A stretch of 33,181 nt of DNA from an uncultured Lachnospiraceae bacterium (GCA_934339135.1 CAKRHP010000025.1:1-33181), one strand, 5' to 3'. Counted from the first letter of the stretch, positions 17,300 through 24,081 are shown. Made by a program: numbers and translations. Notes: generated by a model not told the origin, from the sequence alone.

Positions 17300-17989
17300 A
17301 TGATGTCAACGATTATGGAACAGATGCCCATTGTATTTCAAGCATTAAATGTGGGCTTTTTACAAACATTAAAGTTATTTTTTGTGACACTTCTGGGGGC
17401 TTTTCCACTGGGACTGATCATTTCCTTTGGATCGTTATCCGGATTTCGTCCGCTAAGGTATCTTACGAAGCTTATCGTATGGATCATCCGTGGAACACCA
17501 TTGATGATCCAGCTTCTGATCATCTATTATTTCCCAGGGCTGGTTTTGGGCAAAACGATCTGGAGCGGCGGTGAGGAAGGCCGATTTATGGCGGCGGCAG
17601 TGTCCTTTATCATCAATTATTCCTGCTATTTTTCCGAGATATACCGCGGTGGTATCCAGAGCGTGCCAAAGGGGCAGCAGGAGGCAGGTCTGGTACTTGG
17701 CATGACAAAGCGGCAGATCTTTTTTAAGGTCACTCTGCTGCAGATGATCAAACGGATCGTCCCTCCGATCTCCAATGAGATCATTACTCTGGTGAAGGAT
17801 ACCTCACTGGCGCGTATCATTGCCCTGCAGGAGATCATCTGGGCAGGACAGGCATTCCTGAAGGGATCCCAGGGTATTTCCGGACAGATCTGGCCGTTAT
17901 TCTTTACTGCAGTTTATTATCTTGTATTTAGTGGTATACTCACGCTGTTCCTTGGATGGCTGGAGCGTAAGCTGGAATATTTCAAATAG
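17300..17989 (+). CDS. Polar amino-acid ABC transporter permease
   Basis: This 229-residue membrane protein is of the HisM/GlnP type. About five hydrophobic segments are visible. The first part contains the family pattern GFLQTLKLFFVTLLGAFPLG and WIIRGTPLMIQLLI, and the EAA coupling loop is EAGLVLGMTKRQIFFKVTLLQ-like at about residues 130-150, the contact to the ATPase. Translation may start at ATG 17300 or 17303 after AAAGGCAGG. The ATPase gene begins 12 bases after its stop. The single permease gene suggests a homodimeric channel. Confidence 0.93.
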   Translation: MMSTIMEQMPIVFQALNVGFLQTLKLFFVTLLGAFPLGLIISFGSLSGFRPLRYLTKLIVWIIRGTPLMIQLLIIYYFPGLVLGKTIWSGGEEGRFMAAAVSFIINYSCYFSEIYRGGIQSVPKGQQEAGLVLGMTKRQIFFKVTLLQMIKRIVPPISNEIITLVKDTSLARIIALQEIIWAGQAFLKGSQGISGQIWPLFFTAVYYLVFSGILTLFLGWLERKLEYFK

Positions 17990-18001
17990 GAGGACAATCG
18001 A

Positions 18002-18790
18002 ATGGCAATCTTAGAAGTACAAAATATCGAGAAATCCTTTGACCGTACCCCGGTTCTGAAGGATATTTCCTTTTCGCTGGAAAAGGGACAGGCATTGGCG
18101 ATCATTGGCTCCTCCGGCTCCGGTAAGACAACACTTTTACGTTGTCTGAACTTTCTGGAGAGACCTGACAAGGGCAAGATCATTGTGCAGGGAGAAACAC
18201 TGTTTGATGCACAGGATGCCTCTTCCATCAAGGAAAAGGACATCCGTATGAAGCGTCTTCATTTTGGCATGGTTTTTCAGGCATTTCATCTGTTTCCGCA
18301 GTACACGGCACTGCAGAATGTCATGCTGGCAAGACAGCTTCTGGAAAAGGGAAAGCCGGGCTTTAAGGAAAACAAAAAGAAGATTTACGAGGAAATTGAG
18401 ACAGAGGCCAAGGAGCTTTTGGACAAGATGGGCTTGTCTGACCGTATGGAGCATTATCCACACCAGCTTTCCGGCGGTCAGCAGCAGCGTGTGGCGATTG
18501 CCAGAGCATTGGCACTGAAACCGGATATCCTCTGCTTTGATGAGCCGACTTCGGCTCTGGATCCGGAGCTTACCGGTGAGGTTCTGAAAGTGATCCGCAG
18601 TCTGGCAGACCAGAATATGACTATGGTGATTGTAACTCACGAGATGGCATTTGCCAGAGATGTGGCAGATCAGGTGATCTTTATGGACAGTGGTGTGATC
18701 GTGGAACAGGGCGATGCCAAGCAGGTGATCGAGAATCCACAGGAGGAGAGAACGAGACAGTTCTTATCGAGATTTTCGCAGACGGTGTAG
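18002..18790 (+). CDS. Polar amino-acid ABC transporter ATP-binding protein
   Basis: This 262-residue ATPase powers the transporter encoded just upstream. Walker A is GSSGSGKTTL, the Q-loop is GMVFQAFHLFPQYT, the signature is LSGGQQQRVAIARAL, Walker B is ILCFDEPTSALDPE, and the switch histidine lies in VTHEM. Length is slightly above the usual 240-250, owing to a Lys-rich insert around residues 115-135. AGGAGG stands directly upstream of ATG 18002. A 9-base-pair hairpin without a T-run (18817-18840) and a strong terminator (18965-19020) follow. Confidence 0.95.
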   Translation: MAILEVQNIEKSFDRTPVLKDISFSLEKGQALAIIGSSGSGKTTLLRCLNFLERPDKGKIIVQGETLFDAQDASSIKEKDIRMKRLHFGMVFQAFHLFPQYTALQNVMLARQLLEKGKPGFKENKKKIYEEIETEAKELLDKMGLSDRMEHYPHQLSGGQQQRVAIARALALKPDILCFDEPTSALDPELTGEVLKVIRSLADQNMTMVIVTHEMAFARDVADQVIFMDSGVIVEQGDAKQVIENPQEERTRQFLSRFSQTV

Positions 18791-18816
18791 TGGGAGAGTT
18801 TTATGGAAAATAAAAT

Positions 18817-18840
18817 GGGTATTTGAAAATGCAAGTACCC
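18817..18840 (+). other. Stem-loop in the 3' region of the ABC transporter transcript
   Basis: GGGTATTTG (18817-18825) pairs with CAAGTACCC (18832-18840) with one wobble and a six-base loop. There is no T-run, so it is more likely an mRNA 3'-end stabiliser than a terminator. Confidence 0.4.
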
Positions 18841-18884
18841 GGGGATATAATCTGCTTAGAAGGGTGATTGAATGTGATATCCGA

Positions 18885-18912
18885 TTGACTTCAGTCTTAA
18901 AATGTTTATAAG
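18885..18912 (+). promoter_or_regulatory. Promoter-like sequence ahead of a structured non-coding segment
   Basis: TTGACT (18885-18890) and TATAAG (18907-18912) are spaced by 16 bases. Only about 110 bases of non-coding, strongly structured DNA separate it from a terminator. Confidence 0.45.
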
Positions 18913-18918
18913 AATGGC

Positions 18919-19020
18919 ATCCTAAACTTGATTTGTTCCAAAAGTTGGACAAATTTGAGAGTTAGGCTACACAAGGTGGATTCTGTATTGCATAGGATTC
19001 AGCCTGTGTAGTCTGTTTTT
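18919..19020 (+). ncRNA. Candidate small structured RNA
   Basis: Between the promoter-like sequence and the terminator lie two stems. The first is an imperfect hairpin of about 46 bases: CCTAA (18921-18925) with TTAGG (18962-18966), and inside it ATTTGTTCCAA with TTGGACAAAT around an AAG loop. The second is the terminator stem. A transcript of roughly 100 bases would be almost entirely base-paired. Alternatives are a relic of an insertion-sequence end, or simply the 3' tail of the ABC transporter mRNA. No match to a known RNA family is claimed. Confidence 0.35.
18965..19020 (+). terminator. Strong intrinsic terminator at the left edge of the island
   Basis: GGCTACACA (18965-18973) pairs with TGTGTAGTC (19005-19013), extended inward by further pairs such as GGATT/GATTC, and is followed by TGTTTTT. 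It closes the ABC transporter unit and marks the change to A/T-rich DNA. Confidence 0.8.
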
Positions 19021-19087
19021 ACATATTTATTATAATAATAAACATATATTTTATTAGTTCTTTTTTAATTTGTCTATTGATTTAAAT

Positions 19088-19216
19088 TTACACAGATATT
19101 TTTAGCTCATCTTGATATTTGTGGATATTCTGAAATAAGATCTGCATTATTTTGGGTGTAATTATACTTGTAGTATTGAGTACTGCTGTGTCGATTTGTT
19201 CTTTTGTGTAATTCAT
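19088..19216 (-). CDS. Small 42-residue protein of unknown function
   Basis: On the minus strand AAAGGTGATGGTT precedes ATG (19214-19216) and opens a 42-codon frame starting MNYTKEQIDTAVLNTTS and ending KYQDELKISV. The composition is that of a soluble helical peptide with no membrane segment. The ribosome site and codon use fit the surrounding island. It is divergent from the toxin-antitoxin-chaperone operon, about 150 bases from it, and could be an unrelated cargo gene or a regulator. I do not recognise it. Confidence 0.5.
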   Translation of the reverse strand: MNYTKEQIDTAVLNTTSIITPKIMQILFQNIHKYQDELKISV

Positions 19217-19366
19217 AACCATCACCTTTTGTATCTAATGTGTTATTATTACATATAATGTCATGTATAATACAAATAGTATGCGATAAACATATGTTCT
19301 GTATAGTATATTGTCGATTATTGGTATATAATGGTAGTTATAATACTGATGATTGGCGGTGAAATT

Positions 19367-19903
19367 TTGGAAGGCAGACTTTCGGTTTCGTATAGACCAA
19401 AAGACGAATATAAAGAGGTCGGTTATCATAAAACTTTATATAGATATGTAGACAGTATCAAAAAGAATGGTTTTAAGCCAAGCAATGCTGAAGATGACTG
19501 GCTTGGGTATGGAGTCTATTTTTGGGATAATATTGAAAATGCAAAATGGTGGAAGGTTGGTAACAATTCTAGTGTTAAAAAATGCATTATAGAATGTGAA
19601 TTAAAATGCGATATGGAGCAATATGTAAATCTTAATGATGAGATGGATAAACTCGAATCATTTTGCAAAGAATATATGAAAGAAATTAAAATAAATAAAT
19701 CACCAAAACCAAATTTTAAAAACAATAATCAAAGAAAAAAATATTTTTGTGATTTATATTGTAAGAAAAATAATGTGTCTATATTGTCATTCGAATTTGA
19801 ACATGCTATTATAAATATAGCTGGTTTTCAAAGAAATATTAAAAAAAGACGACAAATATGTGTAAGAAACCCTGACCTTATACAAATATTATCAATAAAT
19901 TAA
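19367..19903 (+). CDS. ADP-ribosyltransferase-like toxin of a putative TAC module
   Basis: This protein (178 residues from TTG 19367) has the look of a small PARP-like ADP-ribosyltransferase: a histidine strand YHKT (H21), IKKNGFKPS, then WLGYGVYFWD with the tyrosine of the H-Y-x triad (Y51 likely), and a final strand RQICVRNPDLIQI where a Gln or Glu would complete the NAD site. This pattern follows YHGT...NGF...GxGVYF families; the third catalytic residue is not certain. An upstream ATG at 19331 extends the frame but lacks a ribosome site, whereas GGCGGTGA (19354-19361) lies 5 bases before TTG 19367. Two further genes follow with gaps of 18 and 15 bases, the last encoding a SecB-like chaperone, so a toxin role is inferred from context. 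It could instead be a non-toxic ART-fold protein. Confidence 0.65.
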   Translation: MEGRLSVSYRPKDEYKEVGYHKTLYRYVDSIKKNGFKPSNAEDDWLGYGVYFWDNIENAKWWKVGNNSSVKKCIIECELKCDMEQYVNLNDEMDKLESFCKEYMKEIKINKSPKPNFKNNNQRKKYFCDLYCKKNNVSILSFEFEHAIINIAGFQRNIKKRRQICVRNPDLIQILSIN

Positions 19904-19921
19904 TGAATGGAGAGTCAATAT

Positions 19922-20230
19922 ATGTTATATGATGAAAAAGAAATGTACGAATTATGTAAACGATATGATATAGAAGTGATCAGTAGTAATGATAAAGATT
20001 ATTATAAAGATAGTGAATTTTCGATGAAAGACATTATGAATGAACCATATATTCATACTGTAGTCGAAAAATGTATTATATCTGAATCTATGGACATTCC
20101 TATTGCTATGGAGAATGACTTTTTCCTTGATAACAATAAGGAATGTACTTGTCAAGTTATTAAAGATGATTTTTATGATGATTTAATATCTGTCGTTGAT
20201 AGTGACACTACAATCAAGAAGGCGGCATAA
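19922..20230 (+). CDS. Putative chaperone-dependent antitoxin of the TAC module
   Basis: This 102-residue protein is strongly acidic, with many Asp and Glu residues (for example KEMYELCKRYDIEV, CQVIKDDFYDDLISVVDSD), and has no visible helix-turn-helix, membrane segment or signal. I do not recognise a family. The antitoxin role is inferred only from position between an ART-like gene and a SecB-like gene. In known TAC systems the antitoxin carries a short C-terminal segment recognised by the chaperone; the hydrophobic/Asp C-terminal region here is the candidate. A frame opening exists at 19907, but GGAGAG at 19909-19914 lies 7 bases before ATG 19922, which is chosen. The absence of a DNA-binding motif implies that regulation is not classical self-repression. 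Confidence 0.6.
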   Translation: MLYDEKEMYELCKRYDIEVISSNDKDYYKDSEFSMKDIMNEPYIHTVVEKCIISESMDIPIAMENDFFLDNNKECTCQVIKDDFYDDLISVVDSDTTIKKAA

Positions 20231-20245
20231 TTAAGGAGTGTTTAT

Positions 20246-20635
20246 ATGAAAAAAAGTATGTTTCAATTTAAAAATCCACATATAGAGAAAATATCGTTTG
20301 AGATAAACAATAATATACCTTTTGAAGACGATATCCCTCTTAGTGTTAATGTACAGACTTTTTTGTCTAATGAGGAAAATGTTGCATTAGTAAAATTATT
20401 TTTAACGGTTGGGGAATTAGACGATAATTCAAAAAAATTAAAAAATTCAATTTATTTTAACGGATGTATTGTTTCAGAGTTTAAGTGGGAAAGAGAAATA
20501 AAAAATGTTGAGAATATGTTAAAGGTAAATGGTGGAGCTGTTTTATTATCCTATCTAAGACCAATTTTGTCGTCATTAACCATGCAGGCTGGGATAAAAC
20601 CATTGCACATACCTTTAATTGATTTTACAGAATAG
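20246..20635 (+). CDS. SecB-like chaperone of the TAC module
   Basis: This 129-residue protein resembles SecB. The N-terminal part FKNPHIEKISFEIN matches the first SecB strand, the central part alternates strands (VALVKLFLTVGEL, IYFNGCIVSEFKW), and the most telling region is LLSYLRPILSSLTMQAGIKPLHIPLIDF, which corresponds to the helix and final strand of SecB (PYAREC...SRGTFP.L.L.PV.F). AAGGAG lies 7 bases before ATG 20246. SecB assists protein export in Proteobacteria; in Firmicutes, isolated SecB-like proteins are seen alongside toxin-antitoxin genes, where they fold and stabilise the antitoxin. Its place after the ART-like gene and the acidic protein supports that role. A terminator follows directly. 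Confidence 0.75.
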   Translation: MKKSMFQFKNPHIEKISFEINNNIPFEDDIPLSVNVQTFLSNEENVALVKLFLTVGELDDNSKKLKNSIYFNGCIVSEFKWEREIKNVENMLKVNGGAVLLSYLRPILSSLTMQAGIKPLHIPLIDFTE

Positions 20636-20656
20636 AGTAATCGTACTAATTCAAGA

Positions 20657-20684
20657 AGAGCAGGATTAATTTCCTGCTCTTTTA
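20657..20684 (+). terminator. Intrinsic terminator of the TAC operon
   Basis: AGAGCAGGA (20657-20665) pairs perfectly with TCCTGCTCT (20672-20680) around TTAATT, followed by TTT. It is very similar to the terminator at 21552-21581. Confidence 0.85.
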
Positions 20685-20902
20685 CAGCATTTATGATTCT
20701 GATGTATATATAACCACTCTGCTAAAACATATAGTAAAATATTTCAGTTATCATTAGAATCTACTTGGTCAATATAATTTTCTGTATGTTTTTTGTAAAT
20801 ATGTTACTGTCATCGGTACAATAATAACATTACTCTTCTTATTGAATACTAAAGGGTTGCGACAAATACACGACTACTAATTATAATATATTTATCTTTT
20901 TT
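20685..20902. other. A/T-rich spacer without a recognisable gene
   Basis: About 220 bases between the TAC terminator and the next promoter hold no frame with a ribosome site on either strand that I can support, and no repeat or RNA structure of note. Confidence 0.5.
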
Positions 20903-20937
20903 TGTCAACTTGACATTTTTATTGCAACGAATATAAT
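20903..20937 (+). promoter_or_regulatory. Consensus promoter with a palindrome over the -35 box
   Basis: TTGACA (20910-20915) and TATAAT (20932-20937) are spaced by 16 bases and both match the consensus exactly. TGTCAA-C-TTGACA (20903-20915) is a palindrome that includes the -35 box, a possible operator for a repressor. Confidence 0.75.
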
Positions 20938-20985
20938 AATTATAAAGCACATAATATGGTTTTTAATCAGAAGGAGGTGGTAATA

Positions 20986-21009
20986 ATGAGAAACGATATT
21001 GATCACTAA
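20986..21009 (+). CDS. Putative 7-codon leader peptide
   Basis: AAGGAGGTGGT, a near-perfect ribosome site, precedes ATG 20986 and a seven-codon frame (MRNDIDH). Such a strong site on so short a frame suggests a leader peptide or a truncated gene start. The next gene begins 35 bases later. Confidence 0.35.
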   Translation: MRNDIDH

Positions 21010-21043
21010 TATATAAAATCACAAAAGATAGGGGATGATACCA

Positions 21044-21550
21044 TTGGGATTTGGAGAAAATTTAATAATAGGAGTTATTTCCGGTATTGTTGCTTCAATA
21101 TTTTTTACAATCATTTTATTATTAGTCAGACCGAAAATTAAAGTGTCAGATAAAATTTGTTGCGATGATAACCACGTATACAGAATTAAGGTAGTAAACA
21201 AAACTTGCTTTATGCTTACCAATATTAAATATAAGCTTTATTATTGTAGAATACACGGTGATGGTATCACAACTATGGAAGAAATTCAGCCGAGAAAATC
21301 ATCTCCCATTATCCACGTCAATAAATATAGTATTTTTGATAAAGATGCAAATTATGCATTTAGGATCTCCTATAATATTGATTTCGAAAAATATCCAATA
21401 GATAGAAATACAAAATTTGAGTTTGTTTTAATTGCAGATCATTCGTTATCAAATACAACAAAATGTGTAAACAAAGATTATTGTGGAGAAGATATCATTA
21501 AAGGAGTATTTGAGAGTGGGCAATCGACAAAAATTATAAGAAAAATATAA
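21044..21550 (+). CDS. Membrane-anchored protein of unknown function
   Basis: The protein (168 residues from TTG 21044) has one N-terminal membrane segment (LIIGVISGIVASIFFTIILL) followed by a soluble domain of alternating strands (RIKVVNKTCFMLTNIKYKLYY, YAFRISYNIDFEKY, FEFVLIADH). The domain looks like a beta-sandwich facing the cytoplasm or the outside; orientation is not certain. ATG 21035 is in frame but sits 1 base from AGGGG, whereas TTG 21044 has normal spacing. It has its own consensus promoter and terminator, so it is a single-gene unit. I do not recognise the family. Similar small membrane proteins occur as effectors in defence loci, but this is only an analogy. Confidence 0.6.
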   Translation: MGFGENLIIGVISGIVASIFFTIILLLVRPKIKVSDKICCDDNHVYRIKVVNKTCFMLTNIKYKLYYCRIHGDGITTMEEIQPRKSSPIIHVNKYSIFDKDANYAFRISYNIDFEKYPIDRNTKFEFVLIADHSLSNTTKCVNKDYCGEDIIKGVFESGQSTKIIRKI

Positions 21551-21551
21551 C

Positions 21552-21581
21552 AAAGAGCAGGATTGGTTTTCCTGCCCTTTT
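21552..21581 (+). terminator. Intrinsic terminator, near copy of the TAC terminator
   Basis: AAAGAGCAGGA (21552-21562) pairs with TCCTGCCCTTT (21570-21580), one mismatch, with a short T-run. Confidence 0.8.
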
Positions 21582-21598
21582 GCATTCTATTACGGTTT

Positions 21599-21694
21599 CT
21601 ATTTATGTGTCATAGCGGTCTGATTATCAGTATATTCAAGTGCATCTTCAAGGTATAACAATACATCTCTTATGCAATCGTAATTTAAAGTCAA
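21599..21694 (-). CDS. Short frame resembling the N-terminus of a DUF2513-type protein
   Basis: On the minus strand AAAGGAG lies 7 bases before TTG (21692-21694), opening 31 codons that begin LTLNYDCIRDVLLYLEDALEY. The phrase LNYDCIRDVLLYLE resembles the start of DUF2513 proteins, which are usually over 100 residues. The frame stops early, so this is probably a truncated remnant rather than a working gene. The family match is from memory and is moderate at best. Confidence 0.35.
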   Translation of the reverse strand: MTLNYDCIRDVLLYLEDALEYTDNQTAMTHK

Positions 21695-21725
21695 AAAATA
21701 TCTCCTTTCAGAAAGCAGGTGAAAT

Positions 21726-21965
21726 ATGTTATATACTATTGAACAACAAATGATTCAGCATGAAAAAGAATCTTATATTGCTGACCATGTTGTAAAACGT
21801 TTATTATGTGAGAACTGTACTCAACAAGAATATAGAAATATCCTTAAAATTGTTGAAGAACGAATTCTTAACAAAAGTTATTATGACGGATTAGAATATG
21901 GTCCTTTTTGTTATAACTTCTGTTTGTTATATTCAATATCTATGTGCTTTTCTATATCTATCTAG
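21726..21965 (+). CDS. Small protein, probably truncated at its 3' end
   Basis: CAGGTGA precedes ATG 21726. The first 60 residues (from MLYTIEQQMIQHEKES to ILNKSYYDG) look like a normal helical protein. The last 20 residues (FCYNFCLLYSISMCFSI) have the composition of non-coding A/T-rich DNA read as protein, suggesting loss of the original 3' end. I do not recognise a family. It converges with a minus-strand small gene at 22035. Confidence 0.4.
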   Translation: MLYTIEQQMIQHEKESYIADHVVKRLLCENCTQQEYRNILKIVEERILNKSYYDGLEYGPFCYNFCLLYSISMCFSISI

Positions 21966-22034
21966 GTCATAATCATCCCGTTTTAGTTCTTGATTCTCAG
22001 CCTATGAATTACGTCGACAGCCTTTATGTTTTTT

Positions 22035-22175
22035 TCAATAATTTTTATGATTTTCATTATAAGTATCTATTGCTTCTTTATGTTCCGGATACCATTGTTC
22101 GCTGGCACTTGGCTCAATGCATGATTTAAGCATAGCGATTGCAAAGAATATTAAGATAATCAATATAAGTAACAT
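22035..22175 (-). CDS. Small lipoprotein-like peptide
   Basis: This 46-codon minus-strand frame begins with a hydrophobic segment (LLILIILIFFAIAM) followed by LKSC, which resembles a lipobox, and then a polar tail (SEQWYPEHKEAIDTYNENH). That is the layout of a small lipoprotein or single-pass peptide. It lies about 40 bases after the zinc-ribbon gene on the same strand, with AGGAGAG in between, but the spacing from that site to the ATG is too long, so the start is uncertain. Confidence 0.4.
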   Translation of the reverse strand: MLLILIILIFFAIAMLKSCIEPSASEQWYPEHKEAIDTYNENHKNY

Positions 22176-22218
22176 GTGGTTTGACGAATTTATTATTTAT
22201 GTAACTACTCTCCTGCCT

Positions 22219-22545
22219 CTACCACTTATATCCGCACTGCTTGCAATACATAGTATTTCTAACATCTGAACTAAACAACCCGAACAACGCACCGGCAACA
22301 ACCTTCTTACCGGCAGAGATCTTTTCTATTTTTAATGATCCGCATGTTGGACATTTAGGAGCGTTGGTAACTGGTTTTTGAATGGGAATATCATTATGAA
22401 ATGAAGTGTAATCAATGTATTTAGCTTGTTTTGCCCTTTCTAATTGTAATAAATAGGATGAAATTTTGTCAAAACCACAGTTTGGACAAGCTCGCACTGA
22501 ATCATCGATTTGCTGAGAACATTGTGGACAAATAATTTTTCCCAT
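22219..22545 (-). CDS. Double zinc-ribbon protein
   Basis: This 108-residue protein starts with a CxxC zinc ribbon (CPQC ... CPNCGFDK) and ends with a second (CPTCGSLKIEKIS ... CKQCGYKW), joined by a charged linker. Between the last two cysteine pairs is a hydrophobic patch (VVAGALFGLFS), common in zinc-ribbon proteins of Firmicutes. GGAGG (22554-22558) lies 8 bases from ATG 22545; a longer frame to 22602 lacks a ribosome site. It probably binds zinc; function is unknown. A small lipoprotein-like frame follows on the same strand. Confidence 0.75.
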   Translation of the reverse strand: MGKIICPQCSQQIDDSVRACPNCGFDKISSYLLQLERAKQAKYIDYTSFHNDIPIQKPVTNAPKCPTCGSLKIEKISAGKKVVAGALFGLFSSDVRNTMYCKQCGYKW

Positions 22546-22744
22546 ATTTAATACCTCCAAAATAAAATAGTATAAACAATTAATTAATTTTACCATACAC
22601 AAATAATAATTACAAGTTTCAAATTATTGTAATTATTATTTGCGTTGTAGGGAAATATTAGTTGACAATATTTTAATGTTTATTATAATAGAACATAAGA
22701 AAATGTTCATGACATTCACAAAAATGAAAGGAGATGTGTGTAAT

Positions 22745-23068
22745 ATGCAATGGGATTATATGTCGTTTGAATATGGACGAAAAGACGGAACAATACAGAG
22801 TAAAGATGACTTTTATTCTGAACATAGTATTTCTTTAACTTCGGTTCAAAAAGAACGACTAGAGCAAAATCTTGAAGTACGATGTACACTCATTTTGAAA
22901 GAATTTGTTGATAAAGAAATTGTAGTAAGTGGATTTTATCAGACTTTCATTTTTAAGGATATTCAGACAGATGAATTATATTTAAAGCCATTAGAACATA
23001 TTAATATTAAAGTCTATTTCAAACAAATGACGCCTATATTATTAATATATGATATAAGGGATGATTAA
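22745..23068 (+). CDS. Unknown soluble protein, 107 residues
   Basis: The protein begins MQWDYMSFEYGRKDGTIQ and consists of alternating strands and short helices (VRCTLILKEFVD, GFYQTFIFKDI, INIKVYF). No membrane segment or motif is visible and I do not recognise it. AAAGGAG at 22727-22733 supports ATG 22745; a longer frame from 22640 has no ribosome site. It is followed by about 125 bases containing a strong inverted repeat before the HTH-regulator gene. Confidence 0.6.
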   Translation: MQWDYMSFEYGRKDGTIQSKDDFYSEHSISLTSVQKERLEQNLEVRCTLILKEFVDKEIVVSGFYQTFIFKDIQTDELYLKPLEHINIKVYFKQMTPILLIYDIRDD

Positions 23069-23142
23069 TTCAACATAAAAGATTTATTGTCGGAACAATT
23101 TCATAAACGTGTGTAAGGTGGTCTATGGAAAACTGAACATAA

Positions 23143-23176
23143 AGAGTAACAGTCTATTTTTGAAGATTGTTACTCT
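23143..23176 (+). promoter_or_regulatory. Inverted repeat just upstream of the HTH-regulator gene
   Basis: AGAGTAACA (23143-23151) and TGTTACTCT (23168-23176) are perfect inverted repeats 16 bases apart, ending 17 bases before the start codon. There is no T-run. It may be an RNA hairpin near the ribosome site or an operator bound by the downstream HTH protein. Confidence 0.5.
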
Positions 23177-23193
23177 GGAAAAGGAGGCTCACA

Positions 23194-24081
23194 ATGAGTG
23201 AAATAATTGAATTATTTAATAATATTGATAACATTATTAACGATAATGATAAAAACGATGTATTTGTAAAAAAAATAATGGACAAAGTTTATGTACTATT
23301 TAAGTCACATTTAAGCTACAAAAGAAAAAAGGAGGAAAAAGCGAGAGAAGCCATGTTAAAAAGTTATAGGGAATATTTAATAGGTTTCTATGAAATAATA
23401 ACTAAGCAGGTGGAAATAATTGACAACATGATAAATGAGGAATTCACTTCTGATTGTTCAGAAGTATTTATTGATTTGCAAAAAGAACTAGATGAATATA
23501 GCATGAAAAAATATAATATTCAATTTTGGTTTATGTCTAATTTTATGAATAAAAAGGAATGCGATATATATAAGAATATTCAGATATATAGTTTTATAGA
23601 CAAATATTATGATAGTATAAGCGAAAGAGATGCTATTTTGGTGGGTGAAAAGGGAAAAGAAGAAGTCGCTGATAGATCGTCGGATTGGAAATACTACTAT
23701 TATTTGGTAATATGTATGAAAAAACAAAAAGAGTTTAATCAAAAGCTTTTATCAAATTACATGTTACGAAGAAAAAATATAAATGATATTAAAATTTTAG
23801 CTGATAAAAGCAGTTTTTGTGCAGCAGATTTTCAGGGACAAGTATCTAAAAGTGTGTTTTATCAAAGAAAAAAAATGAAATTAACGCAGAACGATTTATC
23901 AAAGATAAGCGGTGTAGATCGTTCTATGATTGCTAAAATAGAAAGGTTAAATCAACCTACAACATTGGAAACTGCTATAAAACTATTATCTGCATTAAAT
24001 GTTGAAATTGCAATATGCCCAATGAGGGGAGAGGAGAAAAGTTATTGTTATAACGTTAATTTAAAAAATAGAAAAGAGTGA
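23194..24081 (+). CDS. HTH (XRE-family) protein with a long helical N-terminal domain
   Basis: This 295-residue protein has an all-helical, Lys/Glu-rich N-terminal region (about residues 1-215, with coiled-coil character around KSYREYLIGFYEIITKQ) and a C-terminal Cro/CI-type helix-turn-helix (about 225-280: VFYQRKKMKLTQNDLSKISG, VDRSMIAKIER, ETAIKLLSALNVEI). AAGGAGG stands before ATG 23194. A C-terminal rather than N-terminal HTH is less usual. The next gene starts 4 bases after its stop, so the two act together. A strong inverted repeat lies upstream and could be its binding site. An antitoxin-like or switch role for the downstream membrane protein is an inference from this arrangement. Confidence 0.75.
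   Translation: MSEIIELFNNIDNIINDNDKNDVFVKKIMDKVYVLFKSHLSYKRKKEEKAREAMLKSYREYLIGFYEIITKQVEIIDNMINEEFTSDCSEVFIDLQKELDEYSMKKYNIQFWFMSNFMNKKECDIYKNIQIYSFIDKYYDSISERDAILVGEKGKEEVADRSSDWKYYYYLVICMKKQKEFNQKLLSNYMLRRKNINDIKILADKSSFCAADFQGQVSKSVFYQRKKMKLTQNDLSKISGVDRSMIAKIERLNQPTTLETAIKLLSALNVEIAICPMRGEEKSYCYNVNLKNRKE

Noticed and set aside
18931..18954. Insertion-sequence terminal repeat
   Set aside because: The TTGGACAAAT hairpin resembles some IS3-like ends, but no second end or transposase is visible; kept only as an alternative for the candidate RNA.
21944..22129. 61-codon plus-strand frame
   Set aside because: It has no ribosome site and is the antisense of the small lipoprotein-like frame, which has better coding features.
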